This document shows positions 16,485 to 25,287 of a DNA stretch of 57,887 nucleotides, in pieces (within the stretch, counting starts at the first letter, position 1; each line of letters opens with the position of its first letter). This stretch comes from Pseudarthrobacter oxydans. GTDB taxonomy: Bacteria; Actinomycetota; Actinomycetes; Actinomycetales; Micrococcaceae. Below the pieces are notes generated by a model that was not told the origin of the DNA, did no database searches, and saw nothing but the letters and a program-made list of their open reading frames with translations. A program made the position numbers and the translations under genes. Location: NCBI RefSeq assembly GCF_030812335.1, contig NZ_JAUSSN010000016.1:1-57887 (forward strand), read 5' to 3'.

Positions 16485-17555
16485 GTGGCAGGAGCAGCGA
16501 GGGGTAACAACGCGAAGGTAGCGTCTGCCCATCCATCCAGACCACGGAAGCCGAACATCAGTGATGTCGCCCAGATGGCCGGAGTCTCCTACCAAACAGT
16601 CTCCCGGGTGTTGAATGACGCTCCGGACGTCAGCTCTGCAACGCGCGTGCGGGTCCAGCAAATCATTAAGGACATGGGGTACCGCCGCAGCCGGGCGGCC
16701 ACCGCCCTCTCCACGAGCCGCTCGACAGCCATCGGTATCCTGACCGACGGGTCCCCCCGCTTCGGCCCGGTCGGGACGCTCATGGCCCTCGAGAAAGTTG
16801 CCCGGCAGAAGGGTTACTTCACTACCGTCGTCACGGTCGAGGACCCGTACGCGGATTCCATTCCAAAGGCACTGGATACCTTGGACGAGATTGAGGTAGA
16901 CGGCATCATCGTGATCGCACCACTGCTGTCCATGGCAGCGGCAGTCAGGGACGCGACAATCCAAGTTCCGGTCGAGATGATCGCCGCCGGAGCGTCATCG
17001 ACTCCAAACGTGTTCACGTACTCGGAGAACCAGGAGTTGGGGGCGCGTATGGCCACCCAGCACCTCATCGATCTGGGCCACACCGACATCGCGCATTTCG
17101 CCGGGTCCATGGACTGGTTTGACGGACGGGTGCGGAAGCGCGGCTGGGAGGCCGCACTCCGAGACGGCGGTCTCGCGCCGGGGCTGTGCCTGGAGGGCGA
17201 TTGGAGCCCGGGGTGGGCCTACGAGACGGGGCTCCGGCTGGTCAAGGAGAAAAGGGTCCCGCAGGCGATCTTTGCAGCCAGTGACCACACCGCCTTGGGC
17301 CTCATCCGCGCCTTGGCCGAGTCCGGCATCCGCGTCCCGAACGATGTCAGCATTGTGGGATTCGACGACGTCGAAGGTTCAGACTTTTTCCTTCCCCCCT
17401 TGACCACGGTGCGGCAGGACTTTGCCGCGTTGGCCCACGCCAGCATAGAGGTGCTTCTCGGCGCGATTGAGGGCCGCGAAGTGGACCGCGTGCCCAACGA
17501 GCCGACGCTTGTGGTTCGCCAGAGCGCCGCACCGGCCCGACACCACCGCCTCTAG
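16485..17555 (+). CDS. LacI-family transcriptional regulator
   Basis: A 356-residue repressor with a GTG start at 16485. Residues about 22-75 carry the LacI HTH and hinge (ISDVAQMAGVSYQTVSRVLN, then SSATRVRVQQIIKDMGYRRS). The rest is the periplasmic-binding-like sugar-sensing domain with the usual AIFAASDHTALGLIRALAES and VSIVGFDDVEGSDFFLPPLT motifs near the end. It lies directly upstream of a sugar ABC transporter operon on the same strand, with two identical palindromes in the gap, so it is the obvious repressor of that operon. The inducer is probably the transported sugar. Confidence 0.95.
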   Translation: MAGAARGNNAKVASAHPSRPRKPNISDVAQMAGVSYQTVSRVLNDAPDVSSATRVRVQQIIKDMGYRRSRAATALSTSRSTAIGILTDGSPRFGPVGTLMALEKVARQKGYFTTVVTVEDPYADSIPKALDTLDEIEVDGIIVIAPLLSMAAAVRDATIQVPVEMIAAGASSTPNVFTYSENQELGARMATQHLIDLGHTDIAHFAGSMDWFDGRVRKRGWEAALRDGGLAPGLCLEGDWSPGWAYETGLRLVKEKRVPQAIFAASDHTALGLIRALAESGIRVPNDVSIVGFDDVEGSDFFLPPLTTVRQDFAALAHASIEVLLGAIEGREVDRVPNEPTLVVRQSAAPARHHRL

Positions 17556-17599
17556 CGCCCGTCCCGCGTTGGACGCCCAAAGTAATCCTCGCGTGAGAC

Positions 17600-17628
17600 T
17601 TGACACATCTTCCGTGACCGGTCACGAT
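17600..17628 (+). promoter_or_regulatory. Candidate promoter of the sugar operon
   Basis: A perfect -35 TTGACA at 17600-17605 is followed after 17 bp by CACGAT (17623-17628), a weak -10 sharing the A at position 2 and the AT at positions 5-6. The first operator dyad covers the spacer and -10, so repressor binding would block polymerase directly. This is the best promoter I can see; transcription start data are lacking. Confidence 0.45.
17613..17626. promoter_or_regulatory. LacI-family operator O1
   Basis: CGTGACCGGTCACG, a perfect 14-bp palindrome with the central CG typical of LacI-family sites. It overlaps the candidate -10 region of the sugar operon. The same 12-bp core recurs at 17640-17651, and the same arms with a different 2-nt centre recur at 26718-26729. 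Confidence 0.85.
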
Positions 17629-17637
17629 TGAAGAGTT

Positions 17638-17653
17638 CCGTGACCGGTCACGG
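17638..17653. promoter_or_regulatory. LacI-family operator O2
   Basis: CCGTGACCGGTCACGG, a perfect 16-bp palindrome. Its centre is 26 bp from that of the first operator, about two and a half helical turns. It ends 33 bp before the GTG at 17687. Two sites this close suggest cooperative repression of the operon that follows. Confidence 0.85.
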
Positions 17654-17686
17654 AGATTGAACTCAACGGCGAGAGAAGAGGATCAG

Positions 17687-18178
17687 GTGCACAGCGAACT
17701 CCGCGCCCATTCGTTTATGCTTCACCCCGACGTTGCGGTTCATGACATCGACGAGGCCCAATGGGAGAACGTCGGACAACTCCTGGCAGAGGCAGCATGC
17801 TCGAACGATGACGTCGCACGCGCTGTCCGCGACTTCGTCCCCCCGAGTTCGTCGGCCGTCGTCGGTGTCTTCGAGGGCCGTGTCCTCTGGGCAAGCCTGG
17901 TCGTCGCCATCGACCACACCGCCGCGATCACCTCCGTGACAACCGTCGACGGCGCCGCGGTCAAGTTGCAAGGGGACATGGGCACAGTGGCCGGCGATGT
18001 CGTGAGATGGGTTCACGCCCATCACGGACTCTGCTCGCTGGGCCTCTTCCTCGACAAACCACACGCAGAGAATTTCTTGAACGCCTCCGACAAGGCTGCC
18101 GCAATCCGTAGGGCCTCGGCCACCGGCGGGCTCGTCCTGTCACCGGTTCCCCCTCCTTTGGCGACCGCCCTCGCCTAA
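17687..18178 (+). CDS. Hypothetical protein heading the sugar operon
   Basis: I start this at the GTG at 17687 because AGAAGAGG lies 6-7 bases upstream; the open frame reaches a TTG at 17657, but that is next to the operator and has no ribosome site. The 163-residue product begins VHSELRAHSFMLHPDVAVHD and has no signal peptide or membrane helix. A strand-rich core (SSAVVGVFEGRVLWASLVVA, then ITSVTTVDGAAVKL) is followed by helices. I do not recognise the family. As first gene of a repressor-controlled sugar operon it may be a regulatory or sugar-binding accessory protein; that is inference. Confidence 0.6.
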   Translation: MHSELRAHSFMLHPDVAVHDIDEAQWENVGQLLAEAACSNDDVARAVRDFVPPSSSAVVGVFEGRVLWASLVVAIDHTAAITSVTTVDGAAVKLQGDMGTVAGDVVRWVHAHHGLCSLGLFLDKPHAENFLNASDKAAAIRRASATGGLVLSPVPPPLATALA

Positions 18179-18204
18179 GTAGACCTCACCACCACCCCAC
18201 CTCA

Positions 18205-18229
18205 TCGTTGGGCCCCTCGGGCCCAACGA
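18205..18229 (+). terminator. Intercistronic hairpin before the binding-protein gene
   Basis: An 11-bp perfect stem, TCGTTGGGCCC / GGGCCCAACGA, with a 3-nt loop (CTC). A T-run (TTTTTT at 18244-18249) lies 15 bp past the stem, too far for a classical terminator. It sits between the first gene and the binding-protein gene. Such hairpins can attenuate read-through or protect the 5' end of the abundant downstream message. Confidence 0.55.
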
Positions 18230-18289
18230 CGCTGAAGAACACCCTTTTTTACTCATCACCCACATCACAAATCAGGACTGGAGAACACC

Positions 18290-19444
18290 ATGATCCGCAG
18301 GACGACGCTCTTCGCTGTCGCAACGGCTATTGCTCTCGCCACCGCCGGTTGCAGCCCAGCGGCGAGCACCACAACAACGCAGGATGCCGGCGTATCGGCC
18401 AAAGCCGACGAAGCCCTCGCCAAAATCAAGGGCCAGGTCCTGAGCAAGGGCCCGAACGGCGAAGAGCCTGCCCCCGCCTCCGTAGCAGAGCTTAGCGATG
18501 ACGACGTCGCCAAGGTCAAGGCCATGGGAGCCAAGGCGGCCATCGTTATGCATTACGGCGGCAACGACTGGGCCAACGCCCAGATCGCGGGCCTGAAAAG
18601 CGAATTTTCTCGTCTGGGTATCGACCTCATTGCCACCACGGATGCCAACTTCAAACCGGACAAGCAGGTGTCAGACCTGGAAACGGTCATGACGCAGAAG
18701 CCCAACATTGTCGTTTCAATCCCCACCGACCCGGTCGCCACCGCGTCCGCGTACAAGAAGGCAGCGGCGGAAGGAGCGAAGCTGGTCTTCATGGACAACG
18801 TCCCCCAGGGGCTCACCGCAGGCAAGGACTATGTCTCTGTCGTATCGGCGGACAACTTCGGCAACGGCGTCGTATCGGCCCATCAAATGGCGAAGGCGCT
18901 GGGCGGCAAAGGGAAGATCGGCATGGTCTTCCATGAGGCCGACTTCTTCGTCACCAAGCAGCGCTACCAGGGGTTCAAGGAAACCATCACCAAGGAATAC
19001 CCGGACATCAAAATCGTCGAGGAAAAGGGCATCGCGGGTCCTGATTTCGCTGGTGACGCACAGAGTGCAGCGAACGCCATGCTGAGCAAGTACCCCGATC
19101 TCTCCGGGATCTGGGCCGTCTGGGACGTTCCTGCGGAAGGTGTCATGGCTGCAGCCCGCGCCTCGGGCCGAACTGATCTGAAGATCGCGACTGAGGATCT
19201 GGGTAAGAACGTTGCGATTGCCCTGGCCAAGAATGAGCTGGTCGTCGGTCTCGGCGCCCAGGTGCCTTTTGATCAGGGTGTCACCGAAGCACGGCTCGGC
19301 GCCATGGCACTGCTCGGAAAAACTCCGCCGCCATACGTCGCGCTGAGTGCCGTGCCCGTGGACCACACCAACGTCCTCGAAGCGTGGAAGCAGGTCTACC
19401 ACGAGGATGCCCCCAAGGATATCCAGGACTCCTTCAAAAAATAG
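18290..19444 (+). CDS. Sugar ABC transporter substrate-binding lipoprotein
   Basis: A 384-residue protein. The signal peptide ends in a lipobox (LATAGC, Cys21), so it is lipid-anchored on the outer face of the membrane. The mature part is a periplasmic-binding-protein type 1 fold (RbsB-like): ISVPTDPVATASAYKKAAAE-like core (here VSIPTDPVATASAYKKAAAE), GGKGKIGMVFHEADFF and SGIWAVWDVPAEGVMAAARA. It delivers the sugar to the permease encoded downstream. Stable hairpins flank the gene on both sides, a common way of raising binding-protein levels over the membrane components. It is longer than RbsB (about 300), as in relatives that bind larger or modified sugars. Confidence 0.93.
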   Translation: MIRRTTLFAVATAIALATAGCSPAASTTTTQDAGVSAKADEALAKIKGQVLSKGPNGEEPAPASVAELSDDDVAKVKAMGAKAAIVMHYGGNDWANAQIAGLKSEFSRLGIDLIATTDANFKPDKQVSDLETVMTQKPNIVVSIPTDPVATASAYKKAAAEGAKLVFMDNVPQGLTAGKDYVSVVSADNFGNGVVSAHQMAKALGGKGKIGMVFHEADFFVTKQRYQGFKETITKEYPDIKIVEEKGIAGPDFAGDAQSAANAMLSKYPDLSGIWAVWDVPAEGVMAAARASGRTDLKIATEDLGKNVAIALAKNELVVGLGAQVPFDQGVTEARLGAMALLGKTPPPYVALSAVPVDHTNVLEAWKQVYHEDAPKDIQDSFKK

Positions 19445-19450
19445 CGGGGT

Positions 19451-19476
19451 TGGGGCAGGCCGCAGGGCCTGCCCCA
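19451..19476 (+). terminator. Intercistronic hairpin after the binding-protein gene
   Basis: Stem TGGGGCAGGCC / GGCCTGCCCCA (11 bp) with loop GCAG, 7 bp after the binding-protein stop at 19444. No T-tract follows, so it more likely stabilises the upstream mRNA or partly terminates than stops transcription fully. The ATPase start is 22 bp further on. Confidence 0.65.
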
Positions 19477-19498
19477 GCCACCGAAAAAGGATTGCACC

Positions 19499-21007
19499 AT
19501 GAACACAAGAGAGCCAGCCGTCGAGATGCGGTCGATCTCAAAGGGATTCAACGGCGTCCCCGTCCTCAATGAGGTGGACTTCGAGGTCCGCGCCGGAGAG
19601 GTACACGCGCTTGCCGGGGGAAACGGCGCCGGCAAGTCAACACTGATGAAAATTCTTCAGGGCGTTTACCAGACTGACTCCGGCAGTATTCTCGTCGGCG
19701 GAAAGCCAGTCGAGATCACCTCAATCCAGGATGCCAAGGCCGCCGGCATCGGCATGGTCTTCCAGGAGTTCAGTCTGGTGCCCAGCCTGACCGTGGCCCA
19801 GAATATCTTCCTCGGCGCAGAACCGCAGGGCCGGAGCGGCCTGATCGACGACAGGGAGGCTGTCCGCCGGGCCCGCGAAGTCTTCACGGAGATGGAAGTC
19901 GAGGTCGATCCGCGGGCCCATGTTTCCAAGCTGGGCACCGCGTACTGGCAGCTGACGGAAATCGCCAAGGCTCTCGCCCAGAACGCGAGGGTACTCATCA
20001 TGGACGAGCCGACGGCGAGCCTGGCCCGGCATGAAACGGAGGCCCTCTTCGACCTTGTAGCCAGGCTCAAGAACCGGGGGATATCGATCATCTATATCTC
20101 TCACCGAATGGATGAGGTTTACCGTATCGCCGACCGCATCACCATCCTTCGCGACGGTCGCCGGCTGCTCACGGAGCCCCTAAGTAATGTCACTCCGGAA
20201 CAAATTGTCGAGGGCATCGTGGGGAAGAAGATCGAGGGGCAGCTGACCTACCAGCAACGGGAGCGGGATCCATCGTCGGCTTCGCCCGTCCTTGAAGCCA
20301 GGGGCCTCACGTGCGGCAAAAGGGTACGCGACGTCTCCTTCACGCTGCACGCGGGGGAAATCCTTGGCTTGGCAGGACTCATGGGAAGCGGCCGCACGGA
20401 GCTTGCCAGGGTTCTGTTCGGCATCGATTCGCTCGAAAGCGGCGAGATCCTGATCCGGGGCCAGAAGGCCGTCATCACCAGCCCGCGACGCGCCATTGAT
20501 GCCGGTTTGGCTCTCATTCCCGAAGACCGACGGGACCAGGGCCTCGTACTCGACCATTCGGTTCGGGACAACCTGCTGCTCCCGTTGCTGGACAACATCA
20601 AGCGCGGGCCCTTGCTCGATGCGCGGGCGGGCAGGACATTGTCCAGCTCACTAATCAAGAAGTTCGCCGTGAAGGTTGCGCATCCGAACAAACCAGTGCG
20701 GCTGCTGTCCGGCGGAAACCAGCAGAAGGTGGTGCTGGCCAAATGGCTCGGGACGGAACCGGATGTCCTCATTCTCGACGAGCCAACAGCCGGCGTCGAC
20801 ATCGGCACCAAGAGCGAGATTCTGGACATGATCCGGGAACTCGCCAATGCCGGCAAGGCCGTCATAGTCATTTCCTCGGAGTACCCCGAATTGCTCGCCG
20901 TGAGTGACAGGGTCCTGATCCTGAGGGATGGATCCATAACGCGTGAACTCAAACGCAGCGAAATCGCCGACGAAGAATCACTACAACTCGCAGTTCAGGG
21001 AGTCTGA
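19499..21007 (+). CDS. Sugar ABC transporter ATP-binding protein (two ABC domains)
   Basis: A 502-residue RbsA/MglA-type ATPase with two ABC cassettes. First domain: Walker A GGNGAGKST and Walker B VLIMDEPTAS, with a degenerate signature (LGTAYWQLTEIAKALA). Second domain: relaxed Walker A GLMGSGRTEL, a good signature LSGGNQQKVVLAKWL and Walker B VLILDEPTAGVD. This asymmetry is normal for the family. It energises uptake with the single permease gene that follows 2 bp after its stop; the permease would act as a homodimer. Confidence 0.95.
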   Translation: MNTREPAVEMRSISKGFNGVPVLNEVDFEVRAGEVHALAGGNGAGKSTLMKILQGVYQTDSGSILVGGKPVEITSIQDAKAAGIGMVFQEFSLVPSLTVAQNIFLGAEPQGRSGLIDDREAVRRAREVFTEMEVEVDPRAHVSKLGTAYWQLTEIAKALAQNARVLIMDEPTASLARHETEALFDLVARLKNRGISIIYISHRMDEVYRIADRITILRDGRRLLTEPLSNVTPEQIVEGIVGKKIEGQLTYQQRERDPSSASPVLEARGLTCGKRVRDVSFTLHAGEILGLAGLMGSGRTELARVLFGIDSLESGEILIRGQKAVITSPRRAIDAGLALIPEDRRDQGLVLDHSVRDNLLLPLLDNIKRGPLLDARAGRTLSSSLIKKFAVKVAHPNKPVRLLSGGNQQKVVLAKWLGTEPDVLILDEPTAGVDIGTKSEILDMIRELANAGKAVIVISSEYPELLAVSDRVLILRDGSITRELKRSEIADEESLQLAVQGV

Positions 21008-21009
21008 TC

Positions 21010-21999
21010 ATGAACAACGCAACCATTTCCACCGAATCTCCCAAAACAGGGGGTCTGGACACAGTCAAACGCACGTTGGGTGAGCTCGACTGGCGCCGCT
21101 ACGTCATCTACATCGGATTCGTCGTAGTTTTCATTTTCTTCGCTGTCCTCCTGCGCGACCAGGGATTCCTGTCCCCCATCAACCTCCTGAACATCTTCCG
21201 GCAGACCGCAACCATCACCATCATTGCGGTGGGAATGACGTACGTCATCGCCTGCGCTGAAATAGACCTCAGTGTTGGCTCGACCGCAGGACTATCAAGC
21301 GTCTGCACAGCGATGGCGCTCTCCCAGTGGGGCATCGTCCCCGGCATCCTGGCCGGCCTTGCGGTCGGGCTGGTGGTCGGCTCGATCAACGGTGCACTGG
21401 TCAGTCTCTTGGGGATCCCCTCATTTCTGGTCACCCTGGGCATGCTTGGGATCGCCGTTGGTGTGGCGCAGTGGATCACCGCGTCAGCGCCCCAGCCAAT
21501 CCTCAATGACACCTTCAACATGCTGTTCGGGTCCGGAAACTTCGGCCCCGTTCCGGGCCTGATCGTATGGAGCGCCATCTTCGTGGCGGTCGGCGCCGTT
21601 GTGCTTTCCCGCACCAAATTCGGCCGCCAGGTGCTTGCCACCGGTGGCAACCGGACCGCCGCCGACTTCACGGGCATCAACACCAAGCGCATCAAGTTCC
21701 AGGTTTTGCTGATCTCGGGGATGGTCGCCAGCGTGGCCGGCATGCTGTATGCAGGAAGGCTCGAGTCCGGCCGCTTCCAGTGGGGCGCCGGCGACGAACT
21801 CTCTGCGATCGCGGCCGTGATTCTGGGCGGCACCAGCCTCTTCGGCGGAGCGGGTTCGGTCGTCGGAACCCTGTTCGGCGCGCTGCTCATCGGCCTGATC
21901 AATAACGGACTCATCCTCGCCGGCCTCGACAGCAGCCAACAGCAAGTGGTCCGTGGGGCCATCATCATTCTGGCCGTCGCGCTGGCCCGCAAGAAATGA
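21010..21999 (+). CDS. Sugar ABC transporter permease (BPD_transp_2)
   Basis: A 329-residue very hydrophobic permease of the RbsC/MglC family, with about eight to ten membrane helices. Recognisable family stretches include TITIIAVGMTYVIACAEIDL, SVGSTAGLSSVCTAMA and GGTSLFGGAGSVVGTLFGAL. The cytoplasmic N-terminus (residues 1-35) precedes the first helix. Its stop overlaps the ATG of the first Gfo/Idh/MocA gene by 4 bp, so transport and the first catabolic enzyme are translationally coupled. Confidence 0.95.
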   Translation: MNNATISTESPKTGGLDTVKRTLGELDWRRYVIYIGFVVVFIFFAVLLRDQGFLSPINLLNIFRQTATITIIAVGMTYVIACAEIDLSVGSTAGLSSVCTAMALSQWGIVPGILAGLAVGLVVGSINGALVSLLGIPSFLVTLGMLGIAVGVAQWITASAPQPILNDTFNMLFGSGNFGPVPGLIVWSAIFVAVGAVVLSRTKFGRQVLATGGNRTAADFTGINTKRIKFQVLLISGMVASVAGMLYAGRLESGRFQWGAGDELSAIAAVILGGTSLFGGAGSVVGTLFGALLIGLINNGLILAGLDSSQQQVVRGAIIILAVALARKK

Positions 22000-23180
22000 G
22001 CGCCATCGCCCGACCTCTGCGCTCAGGAATCATTGGCACGGGGTTCATGGGCTCCGTCCACGCTGCTGCCGTCCGGGCAGCGGGAGGGACAGTGACCCGT
22101 GTGGCCAGCCGAAGCCGAGCAGGAGCCGAGCAGGCGCTGGCCAGGCTCGGCGGGGCCGCAGCCGCGGAATCCCCGAAGGCCCTCATCGAGTCGGACGACG
22201 TAGATGTGGTGCACATCTGCACTCCGAACGCCACACACGCCGAGCTGGCAACACTGGCGATCGCCGCCGGCAAATCCGTCATCTGCGAGAAGCCCCTGGC
22301 GACGACCGCAAAGGACGCCGCCGCACTGCACGCGGAAGCCACCCGCGCCGGCGTCGTGAACGCAGTGCCTTTCGTCTACCGCTTCTATCCTGCCGTGCGG
22401 GAAGCCCGGGCACGGCTGCAGGCAGGGGAAGCGGGCCCGCTGTGGTTGCTGCATGGTTCATACCTCCAGGACTGGCTGGCAGATCCCGGTGCCAGCAACT
22501 GGCGGGTCGACCCGACGCTCGGCGGCGGTTCCCGGGCGTTCGGTGACATCGGGGTGCATTGGTGCGACCTGATGGAGTTCGTGACGGGGCACAGAATAGA
22601 ACGACTGGTAGCGCAAACGGCCCGAGCCTTCTCAGAACGGCCGCAGACGGGCCTGGACTCCCCGCGGACGACGACGGCCGTCGGCACCGAAGACGGCGCC
22701 ACCGTCATGTTCGAAACCAACCAGGGCGCAATCGGTTCGCTGCTGGTGAGCCAGGTCAGCCCCGGTCGGAAAAACCGGCTCTGGTTCTCGTTTGAGGGTC
22801 CTGACGCCACGTTCTCCTTTAACCAGGAAAAACCGGACAGCCTCTGGGTTGGCGGCAACACCTACAGCAGAACCATCTCCAGCGGTTCCGACAGCCTCTC
22901 AACCGAGCAAGGCAAGCGGTATGCCACTCTGCCCTCCGGCCACCCGCAGGGCTACCAGGACAGCTTCAACTTGTTCGTGGCCGACGTTTACGCCGCCGTC
23001 CGCGGCGCCGCACCAGACGGACTGCCGGACTTCCGCGACGGGCTCAGGGCCGCCCGCATCACCGAGGCCGTCTTGGAGTCCGCGGCCACCGGCCGCTGGG
23101 TCGACGTGCCGGGAACGGACGACGAACCATCACCCCCGGGCGGCAGCGGCGCTGCACCAATTTTGGAAAGGAAATCATAA
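21996..23180 (+). CDS. Gfo/Idh/MocA-family oxidoreductase (first copy)
   Basis: A 394-residue NAD(P)-dependent sugar dehydrogenase. The N-terminal Rossmann fold has GIIGTGFMGSVHAAAVRAAG and the family motif VICEKPLATT (the EKP lysine). The C-terminal alpha/beta domain includes LGGGSRAFGDIGVHWCDLME, with the conserved Asp and His of the active site. It overlaps the permease (ATGA) and the next gene (1 bp). In the levoglucosan pathway one dehydrogenase oxidises carbon 3 and a second reduces 3-keto-glucose to glucose; this copy is the better candidate for the second role (LgdC-like), because the other copy looks more like the known levoglucosan dehydrogenase. That assignment is inference. Confidence 0.85.
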   Translation: MSAIARPLRSGIIGTGFMGSVHAAAVRAAGGTVTRVASRSRAGAEQALARLGGAAAAESPKALIESDDVDVVHICTPNATHAELATLAIAAGKSVICEKPLATTAKDAAALHAEATRAGVVNAVPFVYRFYPAVREARARLQAGEAGPLWLLHGSYLQDWLADPGASNWRVDPTLGGGSRAFGDIGVHWCDLMEFVTGHRIERLVAQTARAFSERPQTGLDSPRTTTAVGTEDGATVMFETNQGAIGSLLVSQVSPGRKNRLWFSFEGPDATFSFNQEKPDSLWVGGNTYSRTISSGSDSLSTEQGKRYATLPSGHPQGYQDSFNLFVADVYAAVRGAAPDGLPDFRDGLRAARITEAVLESAATGRWVDVPGTDDEPSPPGGSGAAPILERKS

Positions 23181-24010
23181 TGCAACTCGGATATCACACC
23201 ATCACCTGGGGTGGCGTCGTCGGCCATCCCGTCGGCGTCACCAGCATCAAGGACCTCTTCTACCAGACCAACGGTTCCATGGAAACGGCCGTTCGGGACA
23301 TTGCGGCCGCCGGCTACGAGGGCACGGAGATGTTCGACGGCAATCTGGTGGAGTATGCGGACCGCCCCGAAGAGCTGCGCGGGCTGCTGTCGGAGTCGGG
23401 GGTGAAGCTCGTCTCGGTCTACTCCGGCGCCAACTTCATCTTCGCCGATGTCCTCCCGGAGGAATTGCACCGCATAAACCGCGCCGCCGAGCTCGCGGCC
23501 ACGTTCGGCGCTGAGCGTTTGGTGGTGGGCGGCGGCGCGCGCCGCGCCGCCGGAACGACGGACGAGGACTACACATTGCTCGCCCGCGGCCTGGACCAAG
23601 TGACGGACATCGCCGAGCGTTTCGGTCTGACCGCCAGCTATCACCCGCATTTGTCCACCATCGTGGAAAGCCCGAGTGAGCTGGAGCGTCTGATGGACAG
23701 CACGCGCATTGGCTTCTGCCCCGACACGGCGCACCTGGCCGCGGGCGGAGGCGACCCCGCGGCAGTGATTCGCAAATACCCGGACCGGATCCGCCACGTC
23801 CACCTCAAGGACTTCCGCGCAGACCCGTTCCAGTTCCTGCCGCTAGGCGAAGGTGACCTGGATTTCCCGGACATCATCCGTGCCGTGAAGGAAAGCGGCT
23901 ACGACAGCTGGCTGATGGTCGAACTCGACAACTATGCCGGTGATCCTCGTGCCGCCGCGGAAATCAGCAAGAAATACCTCGACAAGCTCCTCGCCGATTC
24001 CGGCCTCTAA
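23180..24010 (+). CDS. Sugar-phosphate isomerase/epimerase-fold enzyme (first copy)
   Basis: A 276-residue xylose-isomerase-like TIM barrel (IolE/IolH type). It starts at the ATG at 23180, sharing a base with the upstream stop, after AAAGGAAATCATA. Conserved metal ligands of the family are visible: Glu in TAGYEGTEMFDG-like context (here AAGYEGTEMFDGNLVEY), His in YHPHLSTIVES, Asp/His in IGFCPDTAHLAAGGGDP, and HVHLKDFRADPFQFLPLGEG with a final Glu in WLMVELDNYA. In levoglucosan catabolism two such enzymes (LgdB1, LgdB2) carry out elimination and hydration on 3-keto intermediates; a dehydratase role fits the IolE resemblance. Confidence 0.85.
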   Translation: MQLGYHTITWGGVVGHPVGVTSIKDLFYQTNGSMETAVRDIAAAGYEGTEMFDGNLVEYADRPEELRGLLSESGVKLVSVYSGANFIFADVLPEELHRINRAAELAATFGAERLVVGGGARRAAGTTDEDYTLLARGLDQVTDIAERFGLTASYHPHLSTIVESPSELERLMDSTRIGFCPDTAHLAAGGGDPAAVIRKYPDRIRHVHLKDFRADPFQFLPLGEGDLDFPDIIRAVKESGYDSWLMVELDNYAGDPRAAAEISKKYLDKLLADSGL

Positions 24011-24026
24011 CCCAAAGGAAGTTCCA

Positions 24027-25199
24027 ATGCAGAATCTCAACGTAGGCCTCATCGGAGGCGGTTTCATGGGCAAGGCCCACTCCCTCGCGTACGCCGCCAT
24101 GCCGATGTTCTTCTGGCCCGCCCCCGCCATGCCGGTGCGAAAGGTGATCGCTGAAGCCACAGATGAGCTCGCCGGGGAGGCCGCTCGCCGCTTCGGCTTC
24201 GAAAAATCCACCTCCGACTGGCGAAGCATCATCGACGATCCGGACATCCATGTCGTCGACATCGCAACCCCGAACCACCTTCACGCCGAGATCGCCATTG
24301 CGGCTGCCGAGGCCGGCAAGCACATTATCTGCGAGAAGCCCCTGGCGCGGACCGGTGAGGAGTCGAAGGCAATGTACGACGCGGTGAAGAACACCGACCT
24401 CGTCCACATGGTTGCGTTCAATTACCGTCGCACGCCGGCAGTCGCACTGGCCAAGAAGTACATCGAAGAAGGTGCCATCGGCCGGGTCATCAGCTTCCGC
24501 GGCACCTACCTCCAGGACTGGAGCGCAGACCCGAACTCCCCCCTCTCATGGCGCTTCCAGAAGTCGATCGCAGGATCCGGCGCCCTGGGCGACATCGGAA
24601 CCCACGTGATCGACATGGCACGCTACCTCGTCGGCGAATTCAGCTCGGTCAACTCCATCATGTCCACCTGGATTCCGGAACGGCCGCTGCAGTCCGGCGG
24701 TGCTGACAAACTCGGTAACGTCTCCGGGGGCGAAGGCCCGCGCGGCGCCGTCGACGTCGACGACGAGGTCCTGACCATGGTCAAGTTCGCAAACGGCGCC
24801 ATCGGATCCATCGAAGCCACCCGCAACGCCCACGGCCGCAACAACTTCCTCACCTTCGAAATCCACGGCTCCGAGGGCAGCATCGTCTTCAACTATGAGC
24901 GCCGCGACGAGCTCCAGGTCGCCTTCGCCGGCGATCAGGCCGACCGTAAGGGGTTCCGGACCGTCTACACCGGCCCTGCCACCCCCTATGGCGAAGGTCT
25001 GTGGCCCATCCCTGCCTTGGGTATTGGCTACGGCGAAACCAAGATCATCGAAGCCTACGACTTCTTCAAGGCAATCGCCGAAGGCGGCAGCGTCAGCCCG
25101 AACTTCGCGGACGGCTACCAGACGGCGCTGATCGATGACGCCATCATCGATTCCGCGGAAACCGGCGCCTGGGTGGATGTAGCCAAAATCGACTCCTAA
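24027..25199 (+). CDS. lgdA: Gfo/Idh/MocA oxidoreductase, probable levoglucosan dehydrogenase
   Basis: A 390-residue protein starting at the ATG at 24027, after AAAGGAAGTTCCA; the longer open frame to 23934 overlaps the previous gene and was not used. Rossmann fold GLIGGGFMGKAHSLAYAAMP, EKP motif HIICEKPLARTGEESKAM, and a C-terminal substrate domain including VAFNYRRTPAVALAKKYIEE and GSGALGDIGTHVIDMARYLV. From memory, the N-terminus and length closely resemble the structurally studied NAD-dependent levoglucosan dehydrogenase of Pseudarthrobacter phenanthrenivorans, which oxidises the C3 hydroxyl of 1,6-anhydroglucose. I could not align it here. The surrounding genes support this reading. Confidence 0.75.
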   Translation: MQNLNVGLIGGGFMGKAHSLAYAAMPMFFWPAPAMPVRKVIAEATDELAGEAARRFGFEKSTSDWRSIIDDPDIHVVDIATPNHLHAEIAIAAAEAGKHIICEKPLARTGEESKAMYDAVKNTDLVHMVAFNYRRTPAVALAKKYIEEGAIGRVISFRGTYLQDWSADPNSPLSWRFQKSIAGSGALGDIGTHVIDMARYLVGEFSSVNSIMSTWIPERPLQSGGADKLGNVSGGEGPRGAVDVDDEVLTMVKFANGAIGSIEATRNAHGRNNFLTFEIHGSEGSIVFNYERRDELQVAFAGDQADRKGFRTVYTGPATPYGEGLWPIPALGIGYGETKIIEAYDFFKAIAEGGSVSPNFADGYQTALIDDAIIDSAETGAWVDVAKIDS

Positions 25200-25212
25200 C
25201 GGACTCACCGCA

Positions 25213-25249
25213 CGGCAGGTGCGCCGCTTCGAAAGGGGCGCACCTGCCG
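25213..25249 (+). terminator. Hairpin after the second dehydrogenase gene
   Basis: A 13-bp perfect stem, CGGCAGGTGCGCC / GGCGCACCTGCCG, with an 11-nt loop, starting 14 bp after the stop at 25199. There is no T-tract. It may terminate part of the transcripts before the two last genes of the module, or act as an mRNA stabiliser. Confidence 0.65.
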
Positions 25250-25287
25250 GGCGCAGACCTTTGCGATCACAACGAGAGGGAACCCTG

